This document shows positions 36,557 to 48,624 of a stretch of DNA of 58,936 bases, piece after piece (the stretch's first letter is position 1; the number at the start of each line of letters is the position of its first letter). Location of the stretch: positions 595,800-654,735 of the forward strand of contig BJOX01000295.1 in the NCBI GenBank assembly GCA_009731375.1, read 5' to 3'. The notes under the pieces are model-generated. The model was given only the letters and a program-made list of their open reading frames with translations, did not search any database and was not told where the DNA came from. Position numbers and translations under genes: made by a program. Origin of the DNA: Paulinella micropora. Its lineage: Eukaryota > Cercozoa > Imbricatea > Euglyphida.

Positions 36557-39055
36557 ATGTCTTCTAGGTCTGAAGAAGCATATTGGAATGAAGAAGGAGG
36601 AGAGAATGAGAGAACCCCAATAGACCAGGAGGATAACGTTGGCCCTCTTGGGGACGGGGGAGATCTGGCAGTGCCTTCCTATGAAACAGGAGGACCAGAG
36701 GACCGACTGCTCGCCCCTGGGCGGATGGGAGAGTCGGAAGTCGAGAAGGAGAGGAGCGAGGAGGAAGCGAGGTTTGTGGCCGAATATGGCAATCTAAGTG
36801 AGAAGGAGTTTGAGGAAGGATGAGGCCTATAAATGGCTATTCATTCCCCCAGAAATACGATGGGGAGATCCCTTGAGAAAGGAGGATATCTGTTACCCCC
36901 TCCCAAAACAAGCCCTGTCTCTTGCAAAATTCCTCAGAGACGACAGTGCACAGTTACAGGTGCAACATGTCTCATTTGGGGACAATATGTCTTTACTGGA
37001 GCTTCTCGACCTCACATGGAAAGTGTTCGAGTTTGCTAAACTCTATGAGTACCAGTCTAACAAGACTGTCCTGCCATGGAATTCAAGAGCACTGGCTAGG
37101 TTGCTCGATCCTGGTCAGGATATCAAATCAATCAAAAGAGGGGAAGGGGAGTTTAAGTCCAGGAACGTCCGAGGACAGATAAATGTCATGGATATACCCC
37201 TCAGACTTATGGAGATCAAGTTGGTGGACTTGAATAAACTCCAACAAACCCCGATTTATGCCAGGGACCTTCACCCGGCCCTGAAAGAAATAGAAGGCGA
37301 AGCTGGAGGGGTGACGAAGATTAAGAAGTTGCATGCGGCCTTGCAGAAGGACGACGCATGGAAGAGGTGGGCTTTCACCAAGGATCATACGATCTTGGAG
37401 GGAACGGCCGCACCCGCCCTCACCAATAAAGCGGGAGAGAAGGAGTTGGCGGAGAAAACTCTGCTTCTTCGGAAGGCTGCCGAGCTCATGTCTTTTTCTC
37501 ATCATGCTCAAGACTTGCATATCAGGGAAAGAGCAGAGGAGAAAGAAAAGAAGGAGTTGGAGGCAAAGATTGCATTGGCTAAGGCGACGGCTACGAGACA
37601 GGCACCTTCCTCTGGGCCTTTTATGTATCCCCTGGGTACGTCCCGTCAGCCCATACAGCCCCTCCTGCCCCTACGACTAGCTCAGCGCCTACCACTGTCA
37701 TTGTCAACAATAATGACAAGAAGAAGGACAGACAGGCTATCATTAACGCCTTCCAAAAATATACCGAGTCCGATGCCACTGCTCTGACGCTGTTCGCAGA
37801 GACAGCGAGTCAGAAGGACACGGATGCGAACCTTCGAGACAAGCTCCGAAGAATTGATGCTTGTATGAAGCAGCATCCAACGGACGAAACACAGGAGTAT
37901 GAGGCGTTGTCCACCTTGTTGGACCCATCAATCCTCACACAAGGATTTGATGTTGTGGAATACAAGGCGTTGCGAGCGGTAGAGGTGTCGGCTAGGAGAG
38001 CAGCCTCAGACCTGCAGTGCACGGTGCCAGTTGCCGTCCTCTTGCAATACTTTAAAACTCATGGGTATCAGCATCTGTGTACTGGTACTTTGATTGGGTT
38101 TGAGATTTTTCAAGAGGTGAACGAAGGGCTGGGCATTAGCGCGAGGTTGGCAGCGATCCTCACTGAGGTCAGCGCCAAGTACGGGCTCTTTTATAGCCGG
38201 AAGTCTATCATTTTGTACTTCCTGAGTGCTTTGTGTGCACGACACCCGAGCAAGCTCGCAAGGATCATACAGTCCTGTCCGACCTTCGCGGCGGTGAAGA
38301 CGGCGGATTTTTTAGAAACGAATATATACGAGAGGGCCGTAGCGGCTGTTCAGCCGAGCGACCTGTATAGGGAGGTGCTCGAAGCGTGTTCCGACTTGGA
38401 CACGGCCACCGAGTCATTCTCCAGTGCCGCGACACAAGGGGTTGGAGGTGCTCAAGCAGCACATACAACTCGGTCGGCGGGTCAAAAGAGGGGGAGAGAC
38501 GAGCCGACGCCGTGCTACCGCTATTTTTCATATATGGCGTGTAAGAATGAGGCGAAGCATGGAGTAGGCACCTGTCCACACAGTCATGACTCTGACGATG
38601 ACAGGATGCGAAATATCTTCCTGAGAGAACTCAAAGGCTCAAAAAAGGAGCAGGCCTTATACAGAGTTTACAAGAAGGAGTTGGTGGAGAGGAGGTGGAA
38701 TGCAAATATGGTCGCGGACGGAGAGTTCCGGGAGGCCATCATTTCCTTCCTTGAGAAGATGAAGAGAAAGGAGGAGAAAGAAGCAGCGGGCCGACAAGCG
38801 GCGCCGACTAGAGGAGGAGAGACGAGAGGAGCGTCACGAGGGTCCCGAGGGACACCAAGAGGATGGGCACCAAGAGGTCGGGGCTATCGGGGAAGGGGAG
38901 GCCGGACCCCAGCGCGCCCTCCCAGAGGACACGGATACTGGAATTATAGCTCCAGTTCCAGCTCCAACTACCCCCAGCAAGCTTATACCGCTGCGGAGGG
39001 GGGACGTCAAGACGAAGACACTGGCTCAGGTGAGCGTGTTGAAGTCCTAGAATGA
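36557..39055 (+). pseudogene. gag: gag of element 4, two frameshifts
   Basis: Open pieces 36557-36823, 36798-37787 and from about 37622 to 39055 together cover one Gag. The frame changes near 36810 and near 37610. It keeps an acidic N-terminus, the Gly-Tyr-Gln-His-Leu-Cys motif, a CX8CX10CX3H finger and a short GRG tail. It ends Val-Leu-Glu then TGA CGG G, with pol open in the same frame. The Trp codon that is UGA in element 3 is TGG here. Confidence 0.88.
39053..39055 (+). promoter_or_regulatory. UGA readthrough site between gag and pol, element 4
   Basis: GAA TGA CGG GAG. UGA-CGG is an established readthrough context in several plant and animal RNA viruses. The frame is open on to an ATG at 39131 and beyond. 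Confidence 0.65.
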
Positions 39056-42000
39056 CGGGAGGAAAAGAGGGAGGAGGAGAAGAGAAAGAAGGAGATAAAA
39101 ACTGTTCTTTTTAATCCGACAGTCACAGTTATGCCTACTGTTGCTGAACAGGATACGAACGGTTCCGTTCCTCCTAGACGTGAAGTTGAAGGCACACAGC
39201 CTCACAAGCCTCAAGGTAAGCATTTGCTAGTTCATCCTTCGAGAGCTAATATGATAAATGATGCGAATAGGAAGGCGAAGAAGGCGATGGAGGAGAGGAA
39301 GCCGCAACTGAAGGCTAGGTCTCCGCCTACGAAGAAGCAGCGGACCGTTCCCCCGCCAAAGGACGCAACCGTCTCTACGGTAGACAAGTGTACATCTAGT
39401 GTACCGGACTCTGTCAAGCGGACACTTGAGATACCGGAAGCCCCGGAGACTCAAGAAGTTAAGTTGGAGGAAAAGAGGGAAGAACGGAAGGAGGACAAGG
39501 AACTTGAGCTTAGACTCAAAACCCTAGAACAAAAAATTCATGTGCTAGCGGCTAGTATACATAGACCGGACGCGCTATGCTACACTGACCTCTTTTGTGA
39601 AACTTTACAAACCACATTAAAAGTTGGTAATGATACGATGGCGAATATTAATATTGTCGGCCAGAAGTTTTTGAATAGTCACCGGACATGGGTTGACAAA
39701 AATATTAGAAAAACAAAGGGGACCCTAAAAGGGGTAGGCAGCCGTACGGAAATTACGGGCATCGTCACATTAATTTTCAAATTGAAATCCGGTCGAGTAT
39801 ATCGTGCGGACCTCTATGTTGTCCCCGATTACCACGGTTCAATCCTGCTGTCGTATGACCAATTGGCTACGATGGGGGCAGTGATCGATTGCGCCGCACG
39901 AGTAATTTATGGAGTAAAGAGTGGAGAGAAGGAGGATATTAATCCGATGACTGCTACTGACTCATACGAGGCTTTTGAGCTGAGTCTAGCAACGGAGAGA
40001 AAAAGTTGGCCTTCGTACATGAGGCAACTGAAGCCTATGCACACCCCTATGTCACAGTGCCGGACGAGCTGTCCTGGACCGACAATTGGGAGACGGAGAT
40101 GCAGGCGTATACGGTTACGATTCCCGCATGGGACAAAAAGTCTATTGATGACTTAATCGTAGCGCGTAATGAGGAGATAATATGTGTTGCGAAACAGTGC
40201 CCGTCGTTGGCCAGATTCGCAGAAGGTGGTGGGGCAGATGTCCATATTACTAATGGCTACTGTTACCACGCAAAGATGTCAGATGAAAAGAGAGAGGCGT
40301 TTGTGCCAAGGAGGAAGGGGCGTATCCCCGATACTCCAGAGGATGACATTAAAACTTTTATCACGAACTTTTGGGGCGATGTGCCTACCTGGCCGCGCTC
40401 ATTAACTGAAGTGAAAAAGTGTCTACGGACTCTATTTGAGAGTAACAAGCCGTATACTGTCATTCTGCCGTACAATGAGAAGGCGATATGGGCACAGAAG
40501 ATAAGGGACCGGCTTATTGATCATCCTATACCGGTTCCCTCTACATGATGATGAGCCGGACACAGTCACGTATGAACGGACGGGACTGGACGATTTGTCA
40601 GAGGAAGATTTGAGTTTGGAGGAGGACTTAGGGCCCCTCAAAGAACATAAGAAGATGTCGGAGGAAGATTTCCAAGCGGCGGCGCGGAAAATTTTAGAAG
40701 AAGGAGTGGGTACGGAGAGAGAGAAGGAGCTTCTCAAAGCTAAGATGGAGGCGTACAGAGAAATTTTCGACCCTCCTCGGGCAGGTGGTGTAAAGTCGGA
40801 GGACTTCACTGCTGTCATTTACAATATACCGGGTGCGGAGCCGTCTCCGGCACCGCGGAGGGCAAATTTGAGCATACAGTGAGGCGAAGATAGCGGAGGA
40901 GAACGTGAGACAGTTGCTCAATGAGGACTTTATTGAGAGATCTACATCTCCAATTGTCTCTCAACCGAAAATCGTCCCCAAGCCAGGAGGAGAATGGCGT
41001 TTGACGATCAATTATGCCCGTGTGAATAAGGTGCTAGAGGAAGAGAGAAATCCTCTGCCGACCTTAGAAGAGGGCAGAAGAGTGCTGCGGAATGCTAAAT
41101 TCTATTCGGTCATTGACCTTAAGAACGGCTTCTGGCAGATACCACTGGACGAGAAATCCAGATGGCTGACTGCATTCGTGGTTGGTATGGAAATATACCA
41201 GTGGAAGGTGCTTCCGATGGGACTCAAACAGGCCCCGGGGCTCTTTCAGAAGGCGATGCAGAAGATGTTGAGTGGTCAATATGACGACCAGTCGGAGGAN
41301 NNNNNNNNNAGTTTTATGAAAAGGAGAGGACAGAAGGAGGGAGAATATGCATTTTGTTACATCGATGACATTATCGTATACTCTAACACAATGGAAGAGC
41401 ATATCGATCACTTGTCAGATGTCTTCAGGCGCATCGGAGCTTTTGGCCTGAAATGCAACNNNNNNNNNNCAGCTTGCCAGGACAAGTGTGACGTATTTGG
41501 GTTACGAGATTTCTCATAATAGGGTCTCGATATCGTGCGAGAAGAGGGAGGAGATCATGAGTAGACAGTTGCCAAAGAATCGCACAGAGTTACACTCTTT
41601 TCTTGCGATGGCACAGTACTACAGCCAGTTCATACCCGATTGGGGTGCAACTCGGGCTAAGCTGGAGAAGATGATTGATTTTGGAGACTTTGAGAAGTGG
41701 GATGAGGAGGCTTTGCAGGCGTTTAATACGCTCAAAGATATCATTTATAAAGATCCCAAGGACGGCGGATTAGTACTTATGATGCCTGATTTTGCGAAGC
41801 CGTTCGTAGTCGACACGGATGCATCTAAGTTTGCGATTGGCGCGGTGCTGCAACAGGAAGATGAGGAGAACAAGTTGCGCCCGATCATGTTTATTAGTAG
41901 AAAGCTGTGTGCGGCGGAGCGAAATTACTGCACGCGACAGAGAGAGGCGTTGGCAGTAGTATGGGCTCTCAAGAGGCTCAGAGAATATCTATGGGGAGGA

Positions 42001-44694
42001 CCTCTATTCACGGTTAGGACCGATCATCACAACCTTCTTTGGTTGATGAATCATGAACAAACCGGCCGTTTGGCGCGGTGGCAAGCTTTCTTGTCATGTT
42101 TCAATTTCACGATGGTCTACTTACCGGGAAAGCGAAACGTAGTCGCTGATAGCCTTTCCAGGCTAGAGTTTCAGTCGGAGGTGTCGGCTCTCGTATCATC
42201 AGTGGAGATGATGGACCTGTCCACGGACAAGGTATACGAGGTGAGCCACATAGAGGCGATGCAGATGGCAAGAGGCGTTCGTTATGACCGCACGGGTCTA
42301 CGATATAGTCCTCAAGGCCCGGAGCATGGCATATGCTGTGAGGCGCATGTTCTCGAAGACGCTGAGTGGTCTTATGAGGCATACGAGAACGCGAAGGCGA
42401 ATATAAAAGAAGAGGAGGAGACGACTGAGGTCTGTACTGAACCTCCACAGGAAAATCGAAGCGAGCTTGATGAAGACCCGGAAAGGGTAGGAGTAAGGTT
42501 GGAGGACGGTACTATTCATATCGCCTCGCCTACCGCGTGGAGGCAGCAACAGGCGACGGATCCGGAGTTCAAGGAGCTCATAACGTTATACAAGAACCCT
42601 AATGAGCTTAAAAAGACTCCACAGATCAAAGATCAGATGAAGGAGATGGCGTGGAGAGATGGGCTATTGTGGTACAAGGGCCAGCATGGCAAATTTGCAT
42701 CACAGCCTGACAAATGGACTCTCTGGGTACCAGAGAAGTTGAGGCGCTTTATATATGTCGCAGCCCATAACTGCCCCTTACTGGCACATCCGGGTCGACA
42801 AAGAACTCATTGGTTCATAGCGAGGCGATTTTGGTGGAAAGGGATGAAGGAGGAGATAGACAGGGAAGTGGACGCATGCATCCCATGCAAAACCACAAAG
42901 ACACCGCTGAAGGCGAACTTTGGCCTGATCGGTACATTCCCGTTACACGCCGGGATGTTTGAATTTTTACACATCGATCATGTGGGACCTTTCCCCGAAT
43001 CGGCAGAAGGGTACAGATACCTTCTTACCGCAATAGATCGAGCCACCAATTATGTCTGGGTTGTTCCTGTTAAGGACGCTACAGGCAAGACAACTGCGGA
43101 GGCTCTGATCGATAGGATCGTCTCGCAGATCGGAGTGCCTAGAAAGATATGTTCTGATCGAGGTTCTGACTTTAATAATGAAGTCATCGACAGACTATCT
43201 AAGTACTACGGGATGAAATGGCAATATGTTACTGCCTATAACCCGAGAGCGAATGGCAAGATCGAGCGGGTACATAGACCTCTCAAAGCCTCGCTTAAGA
43301 TGTACTGTATGAAGAAGGAGAATCAGAGAGCCTGGGTGGAGGCAGCACCTTCATTTGCCTTTGCAATGAACTGTCTACCCTCATCGGCATTAGGAGGAGC
43401 CAGGAGCTCAGTCTCGCCATATCAATTGGTTTACGGCCGAGAGCCTAATATCCCAACCTCGCTTCTGCATCCGAAGGACACTTGGGCAGATGAGGATGAG
43501 TTGTTCGGGATGAGGCTAAGAGCGAAGATGGAGGCGGAGCAAATAGTTGCGGCGCATAGGGAGGCGGAGCGCAGAAAGACTGATGCACAAGGAGTGCGAC
43601 AAGCGCACTTAGATCAAGTCCGTTTCCGGGTTGGGGATATTGTACTCCTGTACCATCCTCAAGTACCCAAGGGGGTTAGCTCTAAGCTGTTTACCCACTG
43701 GAAAGGACCATACCAGATTATGGAGCAGATGGGACCTCTGAACTATAAGATCAGGGGTAGAGGGAAGGTGCAAATTGTGAATGTTCGAAGGCTGATCAAA
43801 TATGACCCCTTCTTACTCGAGGATGAATCCGTTGAGGAGGCGTTGAAACGGATGAAGGAGGATTTCAAAGAGGTACCGCCTATCAGTAAGGAGGATACCT
43901 TAGAGGAGGAGAATGCCTATCGGGCACCTGTCTCGGAGAAGGAGGAGACCGAGAAGGAGAGCAAGGAAGACTCAAACCGCAAAAGCGCGGCGGGGACTCA
44001 GTCTAAGGCCCCCATAGTCCGCGGCGGTACAAAGGAGAAGTTCACGGAGGCGCAGAGGAGGAGAGCGCAAAATGACCTTATCTTCGACCAACAGAGGAAG
44101 GTGGCGAGATCGACGCGAGCGACGGATGTCCATGGAGGAGGAGAAGAGAAGGACACTAACCCAAACGCGGGTAATGTGGACATTCGACATGCGCGATGAA
44201 AGGAAGGCGAGGCGATTGCGACCATCAAGTGGGTCCGAGACGCTTTTTATCTGTTGAGACCGGCAGAATCTCATGTTGCCGATGACACTCTCTCAGATCT
44301 TTATCTCATGCGAGCTGTGGCGGTCCCGCAGACTACACGGGCAGCGCGGACATCGAAGAGATCCTCAGCAGCAAAAACGATACAACCGGTACTCCATTTC
44401 TGGAGAAGCATGGACCCTGTTGAGGATCCAAAAGCTAGACAATACTTACCGGTATACAAAGACGCGAAAGATCTCGAGACTTGGGATGATACTATTACCC
44501 CTCGAGACAAAGACCACACTGCGTGGACTATTCAGTCACTGCCTAGGGGAGTGCTTGACATTCCTTTTGACTTATCATTGGGCGCCATCCCTAACAAAAT
44601 ATGGGACATTCTTGAGGAGTCAAAGTTTGACTTGACTTTTGTTGGCGGCCCGCCACCTGGCAAAGGGGTTCGCGCAAGGCGACGAAGGCAGTAA
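39056..44694 (+). pseudogene. pol: pol of element 4, decayed
   Basis: Covers the whole Pol but is broken. A frameshift lies between about 39900 and 40005. A deletion near 40545 removes about 64 codons of the unknown PR-RT region. A 1-bp insertion near 40878 shifts the frame. Two 10-N gaps (41300-41309, 41460-41469) follow; by comparison with element 3 the second should span 12 bp, so the frame break there is probably an assembly artefact. A UGA at 44197-44199 (CGA TGA AAG) replaces the Trp conserved in the other copies, with the same frame open after it. YIDD, the integrase HHCC and DD35E residues, GPY/F and the C-terminal domain can all be read. The stop is TAA. Confidence 0.9.
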
Positions 44695-45480
44695 GTGACA
44701 TTTTTTTCTTTTATCACGCGTCGGACATTGAAAGCTGCATGTGGATTAATCTCATAGTGCCCATGTCAGATCATGTCTTATTAAAATATTTTTATACCAT
44801 TGTTGTTACTTGGCATTTTTATCGCAACATATGAGTGCGAAGGTCAATCGGCAAATGGATACGACACCGTAGAAGGGGATCGCTTGTGAGTTTAGCGATG
44901 GTGTTCCTGGTACGACCCTGCTTCAAGTATCCAGGGTGATGTTCTCAATAAATGTTCTCATAGTAGACATATTAAATATTTTTTTCTTTGGATATACTTA
45001 ATATCGTCATACCAGCACGGTCCGTCTCTACTTGTGTCGGTTTATCGCATGGTCGGGTTCACTCACACCGGCTTTGGATATAGTTATTAGGACTGGCCCC
45101 CTAGTACTATATTAAGGTAACTGATTGAAAACAAGGGTATGTTATTAAAAGACAATGTATTTACTGATCGGAAGTGTTTTTAGAGAAGGAGAAAAAATTA
45201 TAATGCTGCTTTTATTTTAATAGTAATACTATTTGTTCTTGACATACTGCCTCAGGATTAAGTTACGGGGGGGACAACGAGTGTGGAAGGAGGAGTTTTT
45301 TTATTTATTTACAAAAAATGAGGCTAGAGATTTACAGTTGACGCGTGTCTGGTATGCGTTTTATTTATCCACTGCACCGTCTATCCGTGGGTTAATGCAC
45401 TTAGTTGCAACACCCCGTAGCATTTGTGCAGAAAAGAAATCAGCAGCTATATGACGAAAATATTGCATATTTCCGTCATA
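44695..45480 (+). other. Conserved post-pol noncoding region, element 4
   Basis: About 790 bp without a credible ORF. It contains the CTCTACTTGTGTCGG block near 45026 and the stem-loop at 44864-44904, both shared with the other families. Confidence 0.7.
44864..44904 (+). ncRNA. Conserved stem-loop, element 4
   Basis: ACACC (44864-44868), inner ATCGCT/AGCGAT stem with a 9-nt loop, then GGTGT (44900-44904). Counterpart of 5745-5792 and 25608-25648. Confidence 0.65.
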
Positions 45481-45497
45481 AAAACGGGAAGGGGTAC
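45481..45497 (+). promoter_or_regulatory. Polypurine tract of element 4
   Basis: AAAACGGGAAGGGG followed by TAC directly before the LTR start TGTAGGCATC. Confidence 0.85.
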
Positions 45498-46323
45498 TGT
45501 AGGCATCACCCCCCGGATAGTCGGTAAAAAGTACAGTTTTTCGGGTGTCAGGTGCACCTAGTTTTTTCCCAGTATTTCAATATCGTTTGGCCGGATTTGA
45601 CCTAATGCCATTTTATCCGTGGTCTGTGGCCGCTTTCTTTTTCGGCTTCACTGAGCTAATATAACGAGACATCATTCTCCTTTGGGGCCCGCCCGCCGTA
45701 ACCCCCAATCTCCTTCTGTTATGGCCTGGGAGGTTGGTTTTCGGCATTGCTCGAATGAAAATTATGAAAAACGATTTGGTATTAAAATAGATAAAAAGCC
45801 GCACGACCCTTCAAGTACACAAGAGCTGGTCGAGAAAAAACCAAGAAAAAATCAGGCCGGGCCAGGCGAAAAAAGGGAGGTGGCGCCCTTATCGAAATTT
45901 TTTATCCCAACTTTTTTACTGAAAAACACTGTCAGAACGTCTTGCCGGGTGGTACGCAGAACTAAGTAACTAAAACAGATAAAAACATGCGGTTTTCACT
46001 AAACGAAATCTTAACAAGTGTAGATTTGCGCACCATACTTTCCGGATCAAAAAAATTAAAAAATCCAATTTTATTATTGTATTGTAAAAGAGTCAAAAAT
46101 ATTACCGTTAAGTATATTTCGAATTCAAATTTAATTTTCAAATTGAATATGACAAACAAAGCATCTGATTTAGATCTCTACAGCAAAAAAATAAGTTCTA
46201 AAAAATAATCAGAACTCGTTGAGTTCCGTGTGCCACCGCACTAAATCCATTCAAATTACATATGGGATTTGTGTCTGGTTGTATTACCGACTTTTTATCG
46301 AGCTATCTTCAGGGATTGTAACA
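45498..46323 (+). repeat. LTR C (3' LTR of element 4), split by an insertion
   Basis: 45498-45687 and 46263-46323 together match the 5' LTR. The first part breaks off after CTTTGGGG and the second resumes at TGGGATTTG. Confidence 0.88.
45688..46262. mobile_element. 575-bp insertion of unknown type in the 3' LTR of element 4
   Basis: TGGG stands on both sides (45683-45686 and 46263-46266), consistent with a short target duplication, though the neighbouring G-run makes its length uncertain. The insert begins GC-rich (GCCCGCCCGCC), is A-rich later, and has no poly-A tail or obvious terminal inverted repeat. Two open frames of 73-95 codons show no family features. It may be a non-autonomous element or filler DNA from repair. 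Confidence 0.55.
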
Positions 46324-46485
46324 CATACATACATGCATACATACATACATACATACACATACTACGTGACATACACATACACACATACATATATATTCAT
46401 ACATACATATATATACCGTGATACATACATACATACATACATACATACATACATACGGCCATACACACATACATACATACTACGT
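46324..46485. repeat. CATA microsatellite, right flank of element 4
   Basis: CATA repeats continue the type of array found left of element 4, so the element inserted into a CATA microsatellite. Confidence 0.85.
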
Positions 46486-47362
46486 GACCGGGACCCGAAT
46501 TTATCTTTCCTTACCGTACGGTAGGCTGCGGCAGGCCAGTTCGATTTTTTTCACTTTGGATACAGTGTTGAACTGAGTTTCCATTTTTTCAAGTCACTAT
46601 ATCCCACGTACACTTCAAAGTTGAACACCGTGATAAGATGAGTACTGATTTCAGTGGCCGCACATTTGTGCTTGCATGCCAGCTTGTTTGAAGGCTATTC
46701 TCTCTGTTTTCATCATTATTAATACTATGATATCTAATCTAGATCTGCGGGTTCTGCATAGTCGTAATGTTGAGTTTGACACTTGAACTTGAATGTACAC
46801 CGCCAGTACTACAACTTCAAGTTGATAAAACTTGATCTTCTCACAGGTGACTGTTTTGACTCAAGTTCTGCTTTGGCATTCACTGCAAGTTTCCTTTTTT
46901 TGGCTTTCCATACTTCTCCCTGTAGTCTGCCTTTTTCTTTCTTTTTTCACCATCATTTTTTACTGATGAGGCGACGTTGTTCGCCTGGTGACTTATTAAT
47001 AAAATTGCTTCCTTTTCAGCTCTACGAAACTGAACAAGCGTTCTTCGTTATTAAAAGTTGTTAAGCGGAAAAACATTAGAATTGAAGTTATTTTAAAAAT
47101 CAGTTTCGGACTTCAGAGTGTCATAGAACGCCAACATTAATACACGGCAAAAGGGATACAAAAGACATACGATTGTCTTTCTAAGCAAGAAAGGGAGCGA
47201 GGGCTGTACGAACGGTCCTTTGATCTTTCACGTCTTTCTATAAGCATTTACCTTGATTAAATAATGTTATAAAGGTATGTACAGTAAATTTTACGCAATA
47301 CCAAGGTAGATGTGAAATAGGAGCCATGGAAATATCGTGACAAAATTAAGTAAGCATATTTA

Positions 47363-47366
<4 letters not shown>
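46486..47366. other. Unique sequence, no gene recognised
   Basis: About 880 bp of AT-rich non-repetitive DNA. Motifs such as ACTTGAACTTGAA and CAACTTCAAGTTG recur locally. A 93-codon open frame (46783-47064) has no recognisable feature. A TTTTCAG near 47013 could be a splice acceptor, but no exon can be confirmed. Confidence 0.5.
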
Positions 47367-47396
<30 letters not shown>

Positions 47397-48062
47397 ACGT
47401 AGAATGATATAATATTATAAGACTATGTCAACCATGCATAAAATATGATTGCAAGACAAATAGTGATGCAGGTAGGTATATACAGAGAGGGATGAGACTC
47501 TCAGGAGTGTCTGTAAGTGGATGTGAAAGAGTGGGTAACAGACAGGAGAGAATTGTAAAGTGGGGGATTAACAACATGTTGTTGTCTTTTTGCTTGGTTT
47601 CTTTCTTTCGTTTCTCCTCTGCATATTCCATGGAGAGATAGATATATAGATAGATAGATAGATAGATACTGCTTGTAAGCAGTCATACTTCAACGAACCA
47701 TCCCCAGCTTAATAAAAGAAGCTAAGCAAAGAAGGAAGGAAGCAAGGAAAGAAAGCAAACAAGCAAAGAAAGAAGAAAAGCAAAGAGCCAAAAGAAGAAA
47801 ACAGATTTTTGGTCTTTCTTAGAAGGAAAGCAAAGAGCCAAAAGAAGAAAAGAGATTTTTGGTCTTTCCTGAGTGATACCTTCTGCCGTTGTTTCTTCTT
47901 TCCTTGGCAGCGGCTGCTTGGACGGAGCGGAACCTGCCGCCTTTCTTGCTTACCAAGCCGGCTTTCCTTGCTTTCTTCAGCCTTTCTTGCTTACCAAGCC
48001 GGCTTTCCTTGCTTTCTTCAGCCTTGCTTGGTTACCAAGCCGACTTTCCTTGCTTTCTTCCG
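47367..48062. repeat. GA and GATA runs and two minisatellites (50 bp x2, 41 bp x3)
   Basis: (GA)n at 47367-47392 and GATA near 47640-47668. A 50-bp unit containing CAAAGAGCCAAAAGAAGAAAA occurs twice (about 47771-47870). A 41-bp unit starting CCTTTCTTGCTTACCAAGCC occurs three times (47940-48062), the third more diverged. The sequence between the runs is unique without a gene. Confidence 0.85.
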
Positions 48063-48208
48063 CATTAGCTAGGTTTCTTTTCTTCGCTTTGCTTCTCAGC
48101 TGAGCCCATGCAGCTTCAAGAAAGCAGTCCGGTCGAACTTCAAGGAACCACCACAGCGTCCGGGCTGGTCTCCTTGTCTATGAAATTCGTCAGCTTTGCC
48201 TGAGAGGG

Positions 48209-48623
<415 letters not shown>

Positions 48624-48624
<1 letters not shown>

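Larger units (their letters stand above)
35549..46323 (+). mobile_element. LTR retrotransposon element 4 (family C), decayed
   Basis: 5' LTR 35549-35796, leader 35797-36556, gag 36557-39055 (frameshifted), pol 39056-44694 (frameshifted, partly deleted, one UGA), post-pol region 44695-45480, polypurine tract 45481-45497, 3' LTR 45498-46323 split by an insert. CATA flanks both ends, within a CATA microsatellite, so the duplication is weak evidence on its own. The two LTRs differ at only a handful of positions. Confidence 0.9.

Noticed and set aside
31636-39055. Reassignment of UGA to Trp in the host nuclear code
   Set aside because: Nearly all Trp codons in the pol genes are UGG, one premature UGA replaces Cys, and UGA serves as the final stop of element 3 pol where element 4 has UAA.
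41460-41469. Frameshift in element 4 RT at the second N gap
   Set aside because: Comparison with element 3 predicts 12 missing bases where 10 N were placed, so the break is likely an assembly artefact.
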